From Paracoccaceae bacterium (GTDB lineage Bacteria; Pseudomonadota; Alphaproteobacteria; Rhodobacterales; Rhodobacteraceae), in NCBI GenBank assembly GCA_007134805.1, contig SLKB01000346.1, positions 1 to 12,019 of the forward strand: DNA of 12,019 bases. The letters are read 5' to 3'. Below, piece by piece: positions 1 through 6,749 of this stretch. The notes beneath the pieces are model-generated. The model was not told where the DNA came from, did not search any database, and was given only the letters and a program-made list of their open reading frames with translations. How positions within the stretch are numbered: position 1 is the first letter of the stretch; each line of letters begins with the position of its first letter. A program made the translations under genes and the position numbers.

Positions 1-1791
1 CAACCCTCTGCCGCGCAGGAACGCGCGAGCGGATTGCGCACGATCCGGCGGGTCGCGCCCTATCTCTGGCCCGCCGACAAGCCCTGGGTGCGCCAGCGGG
101 TCGTGCTGGCCATCGTGATGCTGGTTGCGGCCAAGGTTGTCGCGGTCATCACGCCGTTTTTCTACAAGGCGGCAGTTGATGCGCTTGCCGGCGAGGGCGC
201 GGCCTGGATGCTGGCGATCGGGGCAGTCGGGCTGACCGTGGTCTATGGGCTCACGCGCTTGATGGAGATCGGGTTTCAGGAGTTGCGCAATGTGCTGTTC
301 ACCCGGGTCGGCCAGCGTGCCTTGCGGCAACTGGCGCTGGAGACTTTCGAGCATATCCACCGCCTGAGCCTGCGCTACCATATCACGCGCAAGACGGGCG
401 GGCTGAGCCGGATCATCGAGCGCGGCGTGAAGGGCGTCGATTTCCTGTTGCGGTTTCTGCTGTTCTCGATCTTTCCGCTGATCCTGCAGTTGCTGATGAT
501 CATGGCGATCTTCTTCTGGCTGTTCGATATCTGGTATCTCGTGACCGTGGTCGTCACGATCAGCCTTTATGTCTGGTTCACCTTCCGCGTGACCGAATGG
601 CGCGTGACCCAGCGGCGGATCATGAACCAGCAGGACACCGATGCCAACCAGAAGGCCATCGACAGCCTGCTGAACTTCGAGACGGTCAAGTATTTCAATG
701 CCGAAAACCTTGAGGCGCGCCGCTACGACTCGGCGATGGAGCGCTATGAGGAAGCGGCGGTCAAGACGAACTACTCGCTCGCATTTCTCAATTTCGGGCA
801 GGCTTTCCTGATCACCTCGGGCCTTGTCATCGTGATGGTTCTGGCCGCGATCGGGGTGGCACGCGGCGATCTGACAGTGGGCGATTTCGTGATGGTGAAT
901 GCCTACATGATCCAGATCACGATGCCGCTGAATTTTCTGGGCACGGTCTATCGCGAGATCCGGCAGGCGCTGGTCGATATGGCCGAAATGTTCGATCTGC
1001 TGGACCAGCCCCCCGATGTGCGCGATGCGCCGGATGCGCGCCCACTCAATGTCTCTCGCGGGGAGATCGCGTTCGAGGCCGTCGAATTCGGCTATGACCC
1101 GGCGCGGCGGATCCTGAAGGGGATCAGTCTGAGGGTCGCGGGCGGCGAGACAGTGGCGATTGTCGGGCCGTCAGGGTCGGGCAAGTCGACGATCGGGCGG
1201 CTGCTGTTCCGTTTCTATGATGTCACGGGCGGAGCGATCCGGATCGACGGGCAGGATCTGCGCGCGGTGAGCCAGGCCAGCCTGCATGCGGCGATCGGCG
1301 TGGTGCCGCAGGATACCGTGCTGTTCAACGACACGATCGCCTATAACATCGCCTATGGCGAGGACGGCGCCACGCAGGACCAGATCGAGGCGGCTGCGAA
1401 GGCCGCGCGGATCCATGATTTCATCACGAGCCTGCCCGACGGGTATGCGACCGCTGTGGGAGAGCGCGGGCTCAAGCTTTCGGGCGGGGAGAAGCAGCGC
1501 GTCGGGATCGCCCGGACGCTTTTGAAGAACCCTCCGATCCTGCTTCTGGACGAGGCGACGAGCGCGCTGGATACGCAAACCGAGCAGAGCATTCTGGAAA
1601 GTCTGCGCCGGATGGGCGAAGGGCGCAGCGTGATCACCATTGCGCATCGGTTGTCCACGGTTGTCGATGCCGACCGGATCATCGTGCTGGAGGAGGGGCG
1701 GATCGTCGAGGAAGGCCGCCATGAGATGTTGCTGGGTGCCGGCGGGCGCTATGCGGCGATGTGGGCGCGCCAGAGCGCCGAGGTGGAATGA
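1..1791 (+). CDS. Atm1-type ABC exporter (half-transporter, membrane + ATPase), 5' end cut by window
   Basis: This is an inner-membrane half-transporter that works as a homodimer. Relatives (yeast Atm1, Novosphingobium NaAtm1) export glutathione-derived or metal-thiol compounds. The reading frame is open to base 1. A TTG at 34 is a possible internal start, but it has no Shine-Dalgarno sequence, so the true start is probably upstream. Numbered from base 34, hydrophobic segments run through about residues 20-320. The Atm1-like stretch NFLGTVYREIRQ near 300 lies where the family binds its thiol substrate. The ATPase domain follows: Walker A GPSGSGKST at 378, signature LSGGEKQR at 482, Walker B ILLLDEATSALD with D506/E507, and the H-loop histidine at 538. 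All key ATPase residues are present, so it should be active. The family is well supported by the motifs and the YREI segment; the exact substrate is inferred from relatives. Confidence 0.93.
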   Translation, partial: QPSAAQERASGLRTIRRVAPYLWPADKPWVRQRVVLAIVMLVAAKVVAVITPFFYKAAVDALAGEGAAWMLAIGAVGLTVVYGLTRLMEIGFQELRNVLFTRVGQRALRQLALETFEHIHRLSLRYHITRKTGGLSRIIERGVKGVDFLLRFLLFSIFPLILQLLMIMAIFFWLFDIWYLVTVVVTISLYVWFTFRVTEWRVTQRRIMNQQDTDANQKAIDSLLNFETVKYFNAENLEARRYDSAMERYEEAAVKTNYSLAFLNFGQAFLITSGLVIVMVLAAIGVARGDLTVGDFVMVNAYMIQITMPLNFLGTVYREIRQALVDMAEMFDLLDQPPDVRDAPDARPLNVSRGEIAFEAVEFGYDPARRILKGISLRVAGGETVAIVGPSGSGKSTIGRLLFRFYDVTGGAIRIDGQDLRAVSQASLHAAIGVVPQDTVLFNDTIAYNIAYGEDGATQDQIEAAAKAARIHDFITSLPDGYATAVGERGLKLSGGEKQRVGIARTLLKNPPILLLDEATSALDTQTEQSILESLRRMGEGRSVITIAHRLSTVVDADRIIVLEEGRIVEEGRHEMLLGAGGRYAAMWARQSAEVE

Positions 1792-1828
1792 TCGCTGCCC
1801 GCCGCGGCCGGGGGACGCCTGACCTTTG

Positions 1829-1847
1829 GCACCCCCTGAAGGGGTGC
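1829..1847 (+). terminator. Inverted repeat after the Atm1 gene, possible weak terminator
   Basis: A perfect 7-bp stem, GCACCCC (1829-1835) against GGGGTGC (1841-1847), has a 5-base loop CTGAA and begins 37 bases after the Atm1 stop codon. No T-run follows it, so it is not a classical intrinsic terminator. It may slow polymerase, protect the 3' end of the mRNA, or simply separate the Atm1 transcript from the following flavoprotein gene. Confidence 0.35.
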
Positions 1848-1911
1848 ACGCGGCCAGGCGGGCCCGTGCCGGGCCAGCCGGTGTCTGGCGGGGCAAGCAT
1901 ATGGGCCGGCC

Positions 1912-3084
1912 ATGCAGCGTTTTGACGTGATCGTGCTGGGGGCAGGGGCGGCTGGGATGTTCTGCGCGATCGAGGCCGGCCGGCGCGGCCGGCGCGTCGC
2001 ACTTCTGGAACATGCGCGCAATCCTGGCGAGAAGATCCGCATCTCGGGGGGCGGGCGGTGCAATTTCACCAATCTGGATATCCGCCCGGAGCGGTTTCTT
2101 TCGCGGAACCCGCGCTTTGCGCTCTCGGCGCTCGGACGCTACACGCAGCATGATTTCATTGCGCGGGTTTCTGCGGCCGGGATCAGCTGGCATGAGAAGA
2201 CCCTTGGCCAATTGTTCTGCGACGGCAGTGCCCGCGAGATCATTGCCATGTTGCGCGCGGATCTGGCCGCGGCCGGGGTCGAATTGTTCCTGTCGACCGA
2301 AATCGGCGCGGTGAGCCATGGCGCCGAGTTTCGTGTCGACACCGGCAGCGGTGCGATGATGGCGCCGCGGCTGGTGGTGGCGACTGGCGGCAAGTCGATC
2401 CCGAAGATGGGCGCAACAGGGATCGGGTACAGGATCGCGGCGCAATTCGGAGTGCCCGTGATCGAGACGCGGCCGGGATTGGTCCCGCTGACTTTTACCT
2501 CGGCGCAGCTTGAGGTGTTGCGCCCGCTGGCAGGGGTGGGGCTTGGCGCGCAGGTCCGCTGCGGTGCGGTATCCTTTGAGGAGGGGCTCTTGTTCACGCA
2601 TCGGGGGCTTTCGGGGCCATCGATCCTGCAGATTTCGAGCTACTGGCGCGAGGGCGAGGAGATCTCGGTCAATCTGGCACCTGGCCTCGACATGGGAGCC
2701 TGGTTGTTGGCGCAGAAACGCGCGCAGGGGCGGCAGGCGCCAACAACCGCGCTGGCCGCGCATCTGCCCGACAAGCTCGCGCGGCTTGTTGCCGCGCAGG
2801 CTCGCCCCGGCAATCTGGCGGATCAGCCGGCGAAGCTCCTGGGAGAGATGGCTGCACAATGTCATGACTGGCACCTGCGCCCGGCAGGAACCGAGGGCTA
2901 TCGCACGGCGGAGGTTACGCTCGGGGGTGTGGACACGCGCGCGCTCGATGCCCGGAGCTTCGAGGTGCGCGGCGTGCGGGGGCTGCATTTCATCGGCGAG
3001 GTGGTCGATGTGACAGGCTGGCTGGGCGGGTACAATTTTCAGTGGGCCTGGTCGTCAGGCTGGGCGGCCGGCCAGGCTGTCTGA
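1912..3084 (+). CDS. HI0933/BaiN-type NAD(P)/FAD-dependent oxidoreductase
   Basis: A 390-residue cytoplasmic flavoprotein of the HI0933 (YhiN/BaiN, TIGR00275-like) family. The N-terminus has the FAD-binding Rossmann motif GAGAAG at residues 10-15, with acidic E33 at the end of the second strand. The family hallmark GEKIRISGGGRCNFTN follows at 39-54. The C-terminus has the second hallmark, GEVVDVTGWLGGYNFQWAWSSG, from residue 362. BaiN from gut Clostridium has been linked to bile acid reduction, but most members are uncharacterised, so the substrate is unknown here. The ATG at 1912 puts the Rossmann strand at the normal place. It has no clear ribosome binding site, and another ATG at 1901 is out of frame. 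The gene lies 120 bases downstream of the Atm1 gene on the same strand and ends facing kpsE. Confidence 0.9.
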   Translation: MQRFDVIVLGAGAAGMFCAIEAGRRGRRVALLEHARNPGEKIRISGGGRCNFTNLDIRPERFLSRNPRFALSALGRYTQHDFIARVSAAGISWHEKTLGQLFCDGSAREIIAMLRADLAAAGVELFLSTEIGAVSHGAEFRVDTGSGAMMAPRLVVATGGKSIPKMGATGIGYRIAAQFGVPVIETRPGLVPLTFTSAQLEVLRPLAGVGLGAQVRCGAVSFEEGLLFTHRGLSGPSILQISSYWREGEEISVNLAPGLDMGAWLLAQKRAQGRQAPTTALAAHLPDKLARLVAAQARPGNLADQPAKLLGEMAAQCHDWHLRPAGTEGYRTAEVTLGGVDTRALDARSFEVRGVRGLHFIGEVVDVTGWLGGYNFQWAWSSGWAAGQAV

Positions 3085-3149
3085 CCGGCTGATCGATGCG
3101 CGCGCGCCGAGGGTCCGGGTTCTGCCTGGCGATTGAGCGACGGGACGCG

Positions 3150-4907
3150 CTACCCGGAGACTTGTTCGCGCAGCACCGAACCGGTCATCGACATGAACAG
3201 ATAGATCCCGAGGAAGATCAGGAAGGCCAGTGCCGAGTTCTCGAGTTTGCGCGGATAGGTAGCCTCATCCGGAGCGATGGGCTCGACAGTCAGGGCAAGG
3301 TAGCGCACCTGGCGGCTGACCTCGATCCGCGCGGTCTCAAGCTGCTGCATCGCATGCGCGCGCATCATCTCACGGGTCTGGACCTCTGCTTCCGCCATGA
3401 TCAATTCGCTCTGCACACGGGCAAGCGACTGACCCGCACCGTCGCCGCGCGTCATCGAGGCGCGCAGCATCTCGATCTCCTGGCGCAGCCGCTGCTCTCG
3501 GCGCTCGAGCGGCTGGACACGCGCCTGATTGGGGCGCGGGTTGGACAGGATCTCCTGCAGGCTGAGCCGGGTCTGGGTCAGTTCCGCCTCGAGCGCGCCG
3601 ATCTGCTGGGAGAGCAGCGAGATTTCAACCTCGCCCGACATCACCGACGAGCGTTCCTGGATCGCCACTGCCGCGAGACGCGCGTCAATCAGCTTTTCAT
3701 GAGCTTCTTCAAGGCTTTGACGTGCTTCGCGCATCTGGCTCTCGCGCAGGCGCTGGGTCATCATGTCGACATGCGCTTCTGCGAACCGGACAAGCGCGCG
3801 GGCAAACCGCTCGCTGTCTTCGGGCGAGGCGGCAAGCACTTCCATGCGGACAACGCCTTCGGTCGGATCGTAGCCGATCTTGACATGGCGGCGATAGGTC
3901 CTGAAGGCGGCCTCGCTGCTGGCATCGGGGGCAAGACGCCGCCAGAAATCGACCTGCGCATCCTGAAAATGCGCCCGGAACTCTTCTTCCTGATCAAGCC
4001 GCAGCATCGCACCGCGCGACTGCAGGAAGCTCTGGACCGAGGCGGCCTCTTGTTGCCCACCAAGCCCCATGCCGCCCGCAGAGGGCAGCATGCCCGCCAG
4101 ATCGCCCATACCGCCCTGGCTGTCGGCCTGCTGGATGATGAACTCTGCCTCGGTGCCATACATCGGCGTGGCAATGACATAGAAGTAGAGGCTCACGATG
4201 AGGGTCGGCGCGGCCACGAAAGCCAGAAGCCGCGCGCCCAGCATCCTGAGCCGCTTGCGGCGCCGGGTGGCAATCTCGCGCTGGATCTTCTCAAGCTCTT
4301 TCTCGCGATCCGCGGCGATCTGGGTGAGGCGGTCCTTTCCCGACGGCGGCGCGGGTGTGATATCGGGCACGCGCGCCTCGTCGCGCTTGACCAGTTCGCG
4401 CCCCGGCGCGTCGTCAGGGTCTTTCCGGACGAGGTCGAGCGCAGTGCTCTGGGCGAACGGGTCGATCCCGCGCTGGCGCAGCTTCAGGACTGCCTCATAG
4501 GCCGAAGCAGTCTTGATGCCGTGCCGCTTGGAAACCCGCATGGCCATGCGCAACTGCCGGGCGCTGAGCCCTTCTTCGCGGATGCTCTCGATGGTTTGCG
4601 GCCCTGACACCGGCTGGACCGCTTTGGGTTTCTCGGCCATGTCGGTCGCGTTCTCGAACCGCATCGTGGGCGCAGCGGCCCGCGCTTTCGCGGGGTCTGC
4701 ATCCGGGCGCTTGCGCTTGCGCAGGATCACTGCAGGACGCTCGGACATGTCCGAGCCGATCGGCTCTGCGTCCGCTGCTGGTTCTTGAAATTCGTCGGGC
4801 AGGGCGTCGACCCGCTGATCAGGGCTCTGGTCGAGGCTTTGCCCGTCACCGTCGCGCGGCCCCTTTTGCCGAAGACGGAAGCGCTGGGACTTAATTGGCG
4901 TAGTCAT
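3150..4907 (-). CDS. kpsE: KpsE/CtrB/BexC-like capsule polysaccharide export inner-membrane protein
   Basis: A 585-residue polysaccharide co-polymerase (PCP-3) type protein that links the inner-membrane ABC transporter to the outer-membrane export channel. Residues 1-222 are a charged cytoplasmic region. The first membrane helix is about 223-246, followed by a periplasmic part with a Gly/Met-rich loop (264-284). A long Gln/Glu/Arg-rich coiled coil spans about 382-535, a YPRKLE motif follows at 551, and the second membrane helix is at about 557-576. E. coli KpsE is about 380 residues, so most of the extra length is the N-terminal region, which resembles that of Rhodobacterales relatives. I chose the ATG at 4907, preceded by AAGGAACTTT, because it overlaps the last 17 bases of kpsT and suggests translational coupling. 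The frame stays open upstream to 5015, inside kpsT, but that part has no family character. Confidence 0.9.
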   Translation of the reverse strand: MTTPIKSQRFRLRQKGPRDGDGQSLDQSPDQRVDALPDEFQEPAADAEPIGSDMSERPAVILRKRKRPDADPAKARAAAPTMRFENATDMAEKPKAVQPVSGPQTIESIREEGLSARQLRMAMRVSKRHGIKTASAYEAVLKLRQRGIDPFAQSTALDLVRKDPDDAPGRELVKRDEARVPDITPAPPSGKDRLTQIAADREKELEKIQREIATRRRKRLRMLGARLLAFVAAPTLIVSLYFYVIATPMYGTEAEFIIQQADSQGGMGDLAGMLPSAGGMGLGGQQEAASVQSFLQSRGAMLRLDQEEEFRAHFQDAQVDFWRRLAPDASSEAAFRTYRRHVKIGYDPTEGVVRMEVLAASPEDSERFARALVRFAEAHVDMMTQRLRESQMREARQSLEEAHEKLIDARLAAVAIQERSSVMSGEVEISLLSQQIGALEAELTQTRLSLQEILSNPRPNQARVQPLERREQRLRQEIEMLRASMTRGDGAGQSLARVQSELIMAEAEVQTREMMRAHAMQQLETARIEVSRQVRYLALTVEPIAPDEATYPRKLENSALAFLIFLGIYLFMSMTGSVLREQVSG

Positions 4908-5544
4908 AAAGTTCCTTCGCTTCCTCGAGCGTGTCGAAATAATACAACTTGCCATCGTGCAGCACTGCCGCAGCGTTGCAGAATTTTTCCAGCACATCCG
5001 TCTGATGCGAGACAATCACAAGGGTCGATGTCTGGAAGCGCTCTCGCATCACAGCGCCCGCCCGGCGGTTGAAGCCGATATCGGTCGTCGTCGGCATGCC
5101 CTCATCGATGAGATACAGGTCGAAATCCATGGCGAGCATCAGCGCGAGCGAGACGCGCGCGCGCATGCCCTGGCTGTATGTCCCCATAGGCTGGTCGAAA
5201 TACTCGCCAAGATCGCAAAGCCAGCGGCAGAACGCTTCGACCCTGTCGGGGTCCAGCGAGTAGAGCGCGGCGATATAGCGCACATTCTCGACGGCCGAAT
5301 GGCGCGTGTTCAGCCCCCCCATGAAGCCGAGCGGGAAGGACACGTTGCATCGGCGACGAATCTTGCCGTCATCCGGCTTTTCGAGTCCCGCCATCATGTT
5401 GATGATCGTCGTCTTGCCCGTGCCATTCTTGGCGAGAATGCCGAGATTACGCCCTGGCCGAATGGAAAAGCTGGCATTTTCCAGGATGACCTTCCGGCGT
5501 GTTCCCGTCCAGAAGGACTTGCTTACATTTTCGAAATTGAGCAT
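4891..5544 (-). CDS. kpsT: KpsT-like capsule polysaccharide ABC transporter ATPase
   Basis: A 217-residue ATPase that powers export of capsular polysaccharide across the inner membrane together with a KpsM permease; E. coli KpsT is 219 residues. The Walker A loop is AKNGTGKTT at residues 38-46, with alanine in place of the usual first glycine. The ABC signature is YSQGMRAR, Walker B is LYLIDEG, and the switch is VIVSHQ. The start at 5544 (MLNFENVSKSF) fits the family and has AGGG nine bases upstream. An ATG two codons earlier (5550) is possible but has AGGG only three bases away. The frame remains open upstream to 5643 without family similarity. The gene is first in an operon with kpsE. No KpsM permease, KpsD-like channel or KpsC/KpsS glycosyltransferase lies in this window, so these must be elsewhere. 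Confidence 0.92.
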   Translation of the reverse strand: MLNFENVSKSFWTGTRRKVILENASFSIRPGRNLGILAKNGTGKTTIINMMAGLEKPDDGKIRRRCNVSFPLGFMGGLNTRHSAVENVRYIAALYSLDPDRVEAFCRWLCDLGEYFDQPMGTYSQGMRARVSLALMLAMDFDLYLIDEGMPTTTDIGFNRRAGAVMRERFQTSTLVIVSHQTDVLEKFCNAAAVLHDGKLYYFDTLEEAKELYDYAN

Positions 5545-5562
5545 CGCCATCAGCCCTGACAC

Positions 5563-5610
5563 CTGTACCGTGGCAAGAACGCCCTGTTTGAGTTGGCCGC
5601 GACGGTACAG
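5563..5610 (-). promoter_or_regulatory. 9-bp perfect dyad in the kpsT leader
   Basis: CTGTACCGT (5563-5571) and ACGGTACAG (5602-5610) are perfect inverted copies separated by 30 bases. Both lie between the predicted kpsT promoter and its start codon. The near arm ends about 19 bases from the start, close to the ribosome binding site. In RNA it could form a large hairpin controlling translation; in DNA it could be two half-sites for a regulator. The repeat is directly visible; any function is inference. Confidence 0.4.
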
Positions 5611-5645
5611 CCAGACTATGCGCTGACAAATGCGCACACGCAATC

Positions 5646-5674
5646 ATTATGGAAAAAGATGAACGTGCTGTTAC
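5646..5674 (-). promoter_or_regulatory. Predicted sigma-70 promoter for kpsTE
   Basis: On the minus strand, GTAACA (5669-5674) and CATAAT (5646-5651) match the -35 and -10 consensus at 4/6 and 5/6 with a 17-base spacer. Transcription would start near 5639, giving a leader of about 95 bases before kpsT. It is a pattern match only. Confidence 0.4.
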
Positions 5675-5794
5675 CGGATTCAGACAAGACCCTGGCGGGG
5701 CTGTATTCGCGATCCGATTCTGCAAGGCTCACAGGCCGCTGCAAGCCGTGCACCCTCGAGGCGCGCGCACCTCGATCCCTGCCTTTGGCCGCGC

Positions 5795-6364
5795 TCAGCT
5801 GCCCCAGCTGCGCACGGCACCACAGTCAAGATGCACGAAATCCGACCGCGTGTAGCGTCCGACGCCACCCGCATTACAGGCCCGCGCCGCCGCGAAGATC
5901 TGCGCGACCGAGCGCGAGCGCAACCGGACATCTGCGGCCTGGCCGACCAGATGCAGCGAATTCTGCGAGACATTGCGCGACCGGGCGCGCAGCATCGCAT
6001 TGGTCTGCGGCGAGCGATACCCTGACAAGAGCATGTAGGGCTCGTTCACGCGCAGGAGCCCGTGCGTCGCCGCAAGGAAATCGATCGTGCGGGCATCGAT
6101 CTCGCGGACCGCGTTGTTGCGCCAGTCGCGGAAGAAGTGGTTGATCTCGGCCATGGATTCAGGAACGTAACGCCCGTCGATCCAGTAGATCAGGTTGATG
6201 TTTTCGCCAGTGCGCCCGGAATAGAAGTGCAACCGACGCACATCACCCGACCCGCGTGCATAGGCGGCCACCCCGGGAAAGAAGGGCGCTGCAGAGATCG
6301 CAGTTGCGGCGAAGGCACCAAGCAGCGCACGGCGACCCAGTTGGACACTGTCCGTCTTCGGCAT
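5795..6364 (-). CDS. DUF882 family protein (YcbK-like, M15-type peptidase fold), Tat-exported
   Basis: A 189-residue exported protein of the DUF882/YcbK family, related to D,D-/D-Ala carboxypeptidases of the M15A clan. The N-terminus carries a twin-arginine pattern, LGRRALLGA, at residues 9-17, then a hydrophobic stretch and a likely signal cleavage after AYA at 36. The zinc-site motifs are present: SGYRSPQTN (114-122), HLVGQAAD with H138 and D145, and FVHLDCG with H178 and D180. It probably acts on peptidoglycan in the periplasm, though DUF882 enzymes are poorly studied. I chose the ATG at 6364 because the signal peptide begins directly after it and AAGGGG lies upstream. The frame continues far upstream without family character. 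It diverges from an L,D-transpeptidase gene, its common genomic partner in alphaproteobacteria. Confidence 0.9.
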   Translation of the reverse strand: MPKTDSVQLGRRALLGAFAATAISAAPFFPGVAAYARGSGDVRRLHFYSGRTGENINLIYWIDGRYVPESMAEINHFFRDWRNNAVREIDARTIDFLAATHGLLRVNEPYMLLSGYRSPQTNAMLRARSRNVSQNSLHLVGQAADVRLRSRSVAQIFAAARACNAGGVGRYTRSDFVHLDCGAVRSWGS

Positions 6365-6394
6365 CAGGAAAGCCCCTTGTTCTGTCCATCTCTG

Positions 6395-6422
6395 CTGTGC
6401 GCTTCCAGTGCGGAGCGCACAG
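6395..6422 (-). promoter_or_regulatory. 11-bp hairpin in the DUF882 5' leader
   Basis: CTGTGCGCTTC (6395-6405) pairs with GGAGCGCACAG (6412-6422) through eleven base pairs, one being G-T, around a 6-base loop. The structure sits about 30 bases before the DUF882 start codon and downstream of the predicted transcription start. It could be an mRNA stabiliser, an attenuator-like element or a protein operator; the sequence does not say which. Confidence 0.45.
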
Positions 6423-6441
6423 TCGTTGCTCAATGCGCGAA

Positions 6442-6470
6442 ATTTTATTCGCTTGCGATAAGATTGGCAC
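6442..6470 (-). promoter_or_regulatory. Predicted sigma-70 promoter for the DUF882 gene
   Basis: On the minus strand, GTGCCA (6465-6470) and TAAAAT (6442-6447) match the -35 and -10 consensus at 4/6 and 5/6, with a 17-base spacer. The -10 box lies in the most AT-rich stretch of the intergenic region. The transcription start would be near 6435, just upstream of the leader hairpin. Confidence 0.4.
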
Positions 6471-6749
6471 AGTGCGGCGACCGACCCAAGAGCCTCGCGC
6501 ATCGAATTCGCCGCGACACGGCTCGATGAGCGGAGTTCCGCCGGGTCTTCACCGGGAAGCGAATTGTGAGACTGTGTGACACTTGTCGGCGCTTCGTCCA
6601 TGAGGAGGGTGTCTATCCCGTGATGGTAAAGCTTTCCTGAACAGCGCGGGCCTTTGCGTTTCGATGAAAGCTCGTGCTTGTTCCGCGGCATGACTGGCGC
6701 TACCATCATCGATATTGGCGGAGGCAAATCATTTAAGGCGCGGAGACAG

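Larger units (their letters stand above)
6365..6749. other. 385-base divergent intergenic region between DUF882 and L,D-transpeptidase genes
   Basis: I see no convincing gene here. On the DUF882 side it holds a predicted promoter and an 11-bp hairpin. On the transpeptidase side I find only a weak promoter-like pair, TTGTTC (6679-6684) and TACCAT (6702-6707, 17-base spacer), and a GGAG ribosome binding site just before 6750. The centre, about 6480-6640, shows no recognisable element. Confidence 0.5.

Noticed and set aside
1171..2988. 605-codon open frame on the minus strand across the exporter and flavoprotein genes
   Set aside because: It spans two clearly recognised genes and the gap between them, and it encodes low-complexity Arg/Pro/His-rich sequence with no family motifs. 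Long antisense frames are common in GC-rich DNA.
3096..4607. 503-codon open frame on the plus strand opposite kpsE
   Set aside because: It mirrors the kpsE gene, has no recognisable domain and lacks a ribosome binding site.
5756..5775. 6-bp inverted repeat TCGAGG/CCTCGA just downstream of the DUF882 gene
   Set aside because: The stem is short and no T-run follows on the minus strand, so I do not call it a terminator.
6561..6570. GAATTGTGAG, resembling half of the lac operator
   Set aside because: There is no matching second half and no LacI-type gene or sugar operon in the window; a ten-base resemblance is expected by chance.
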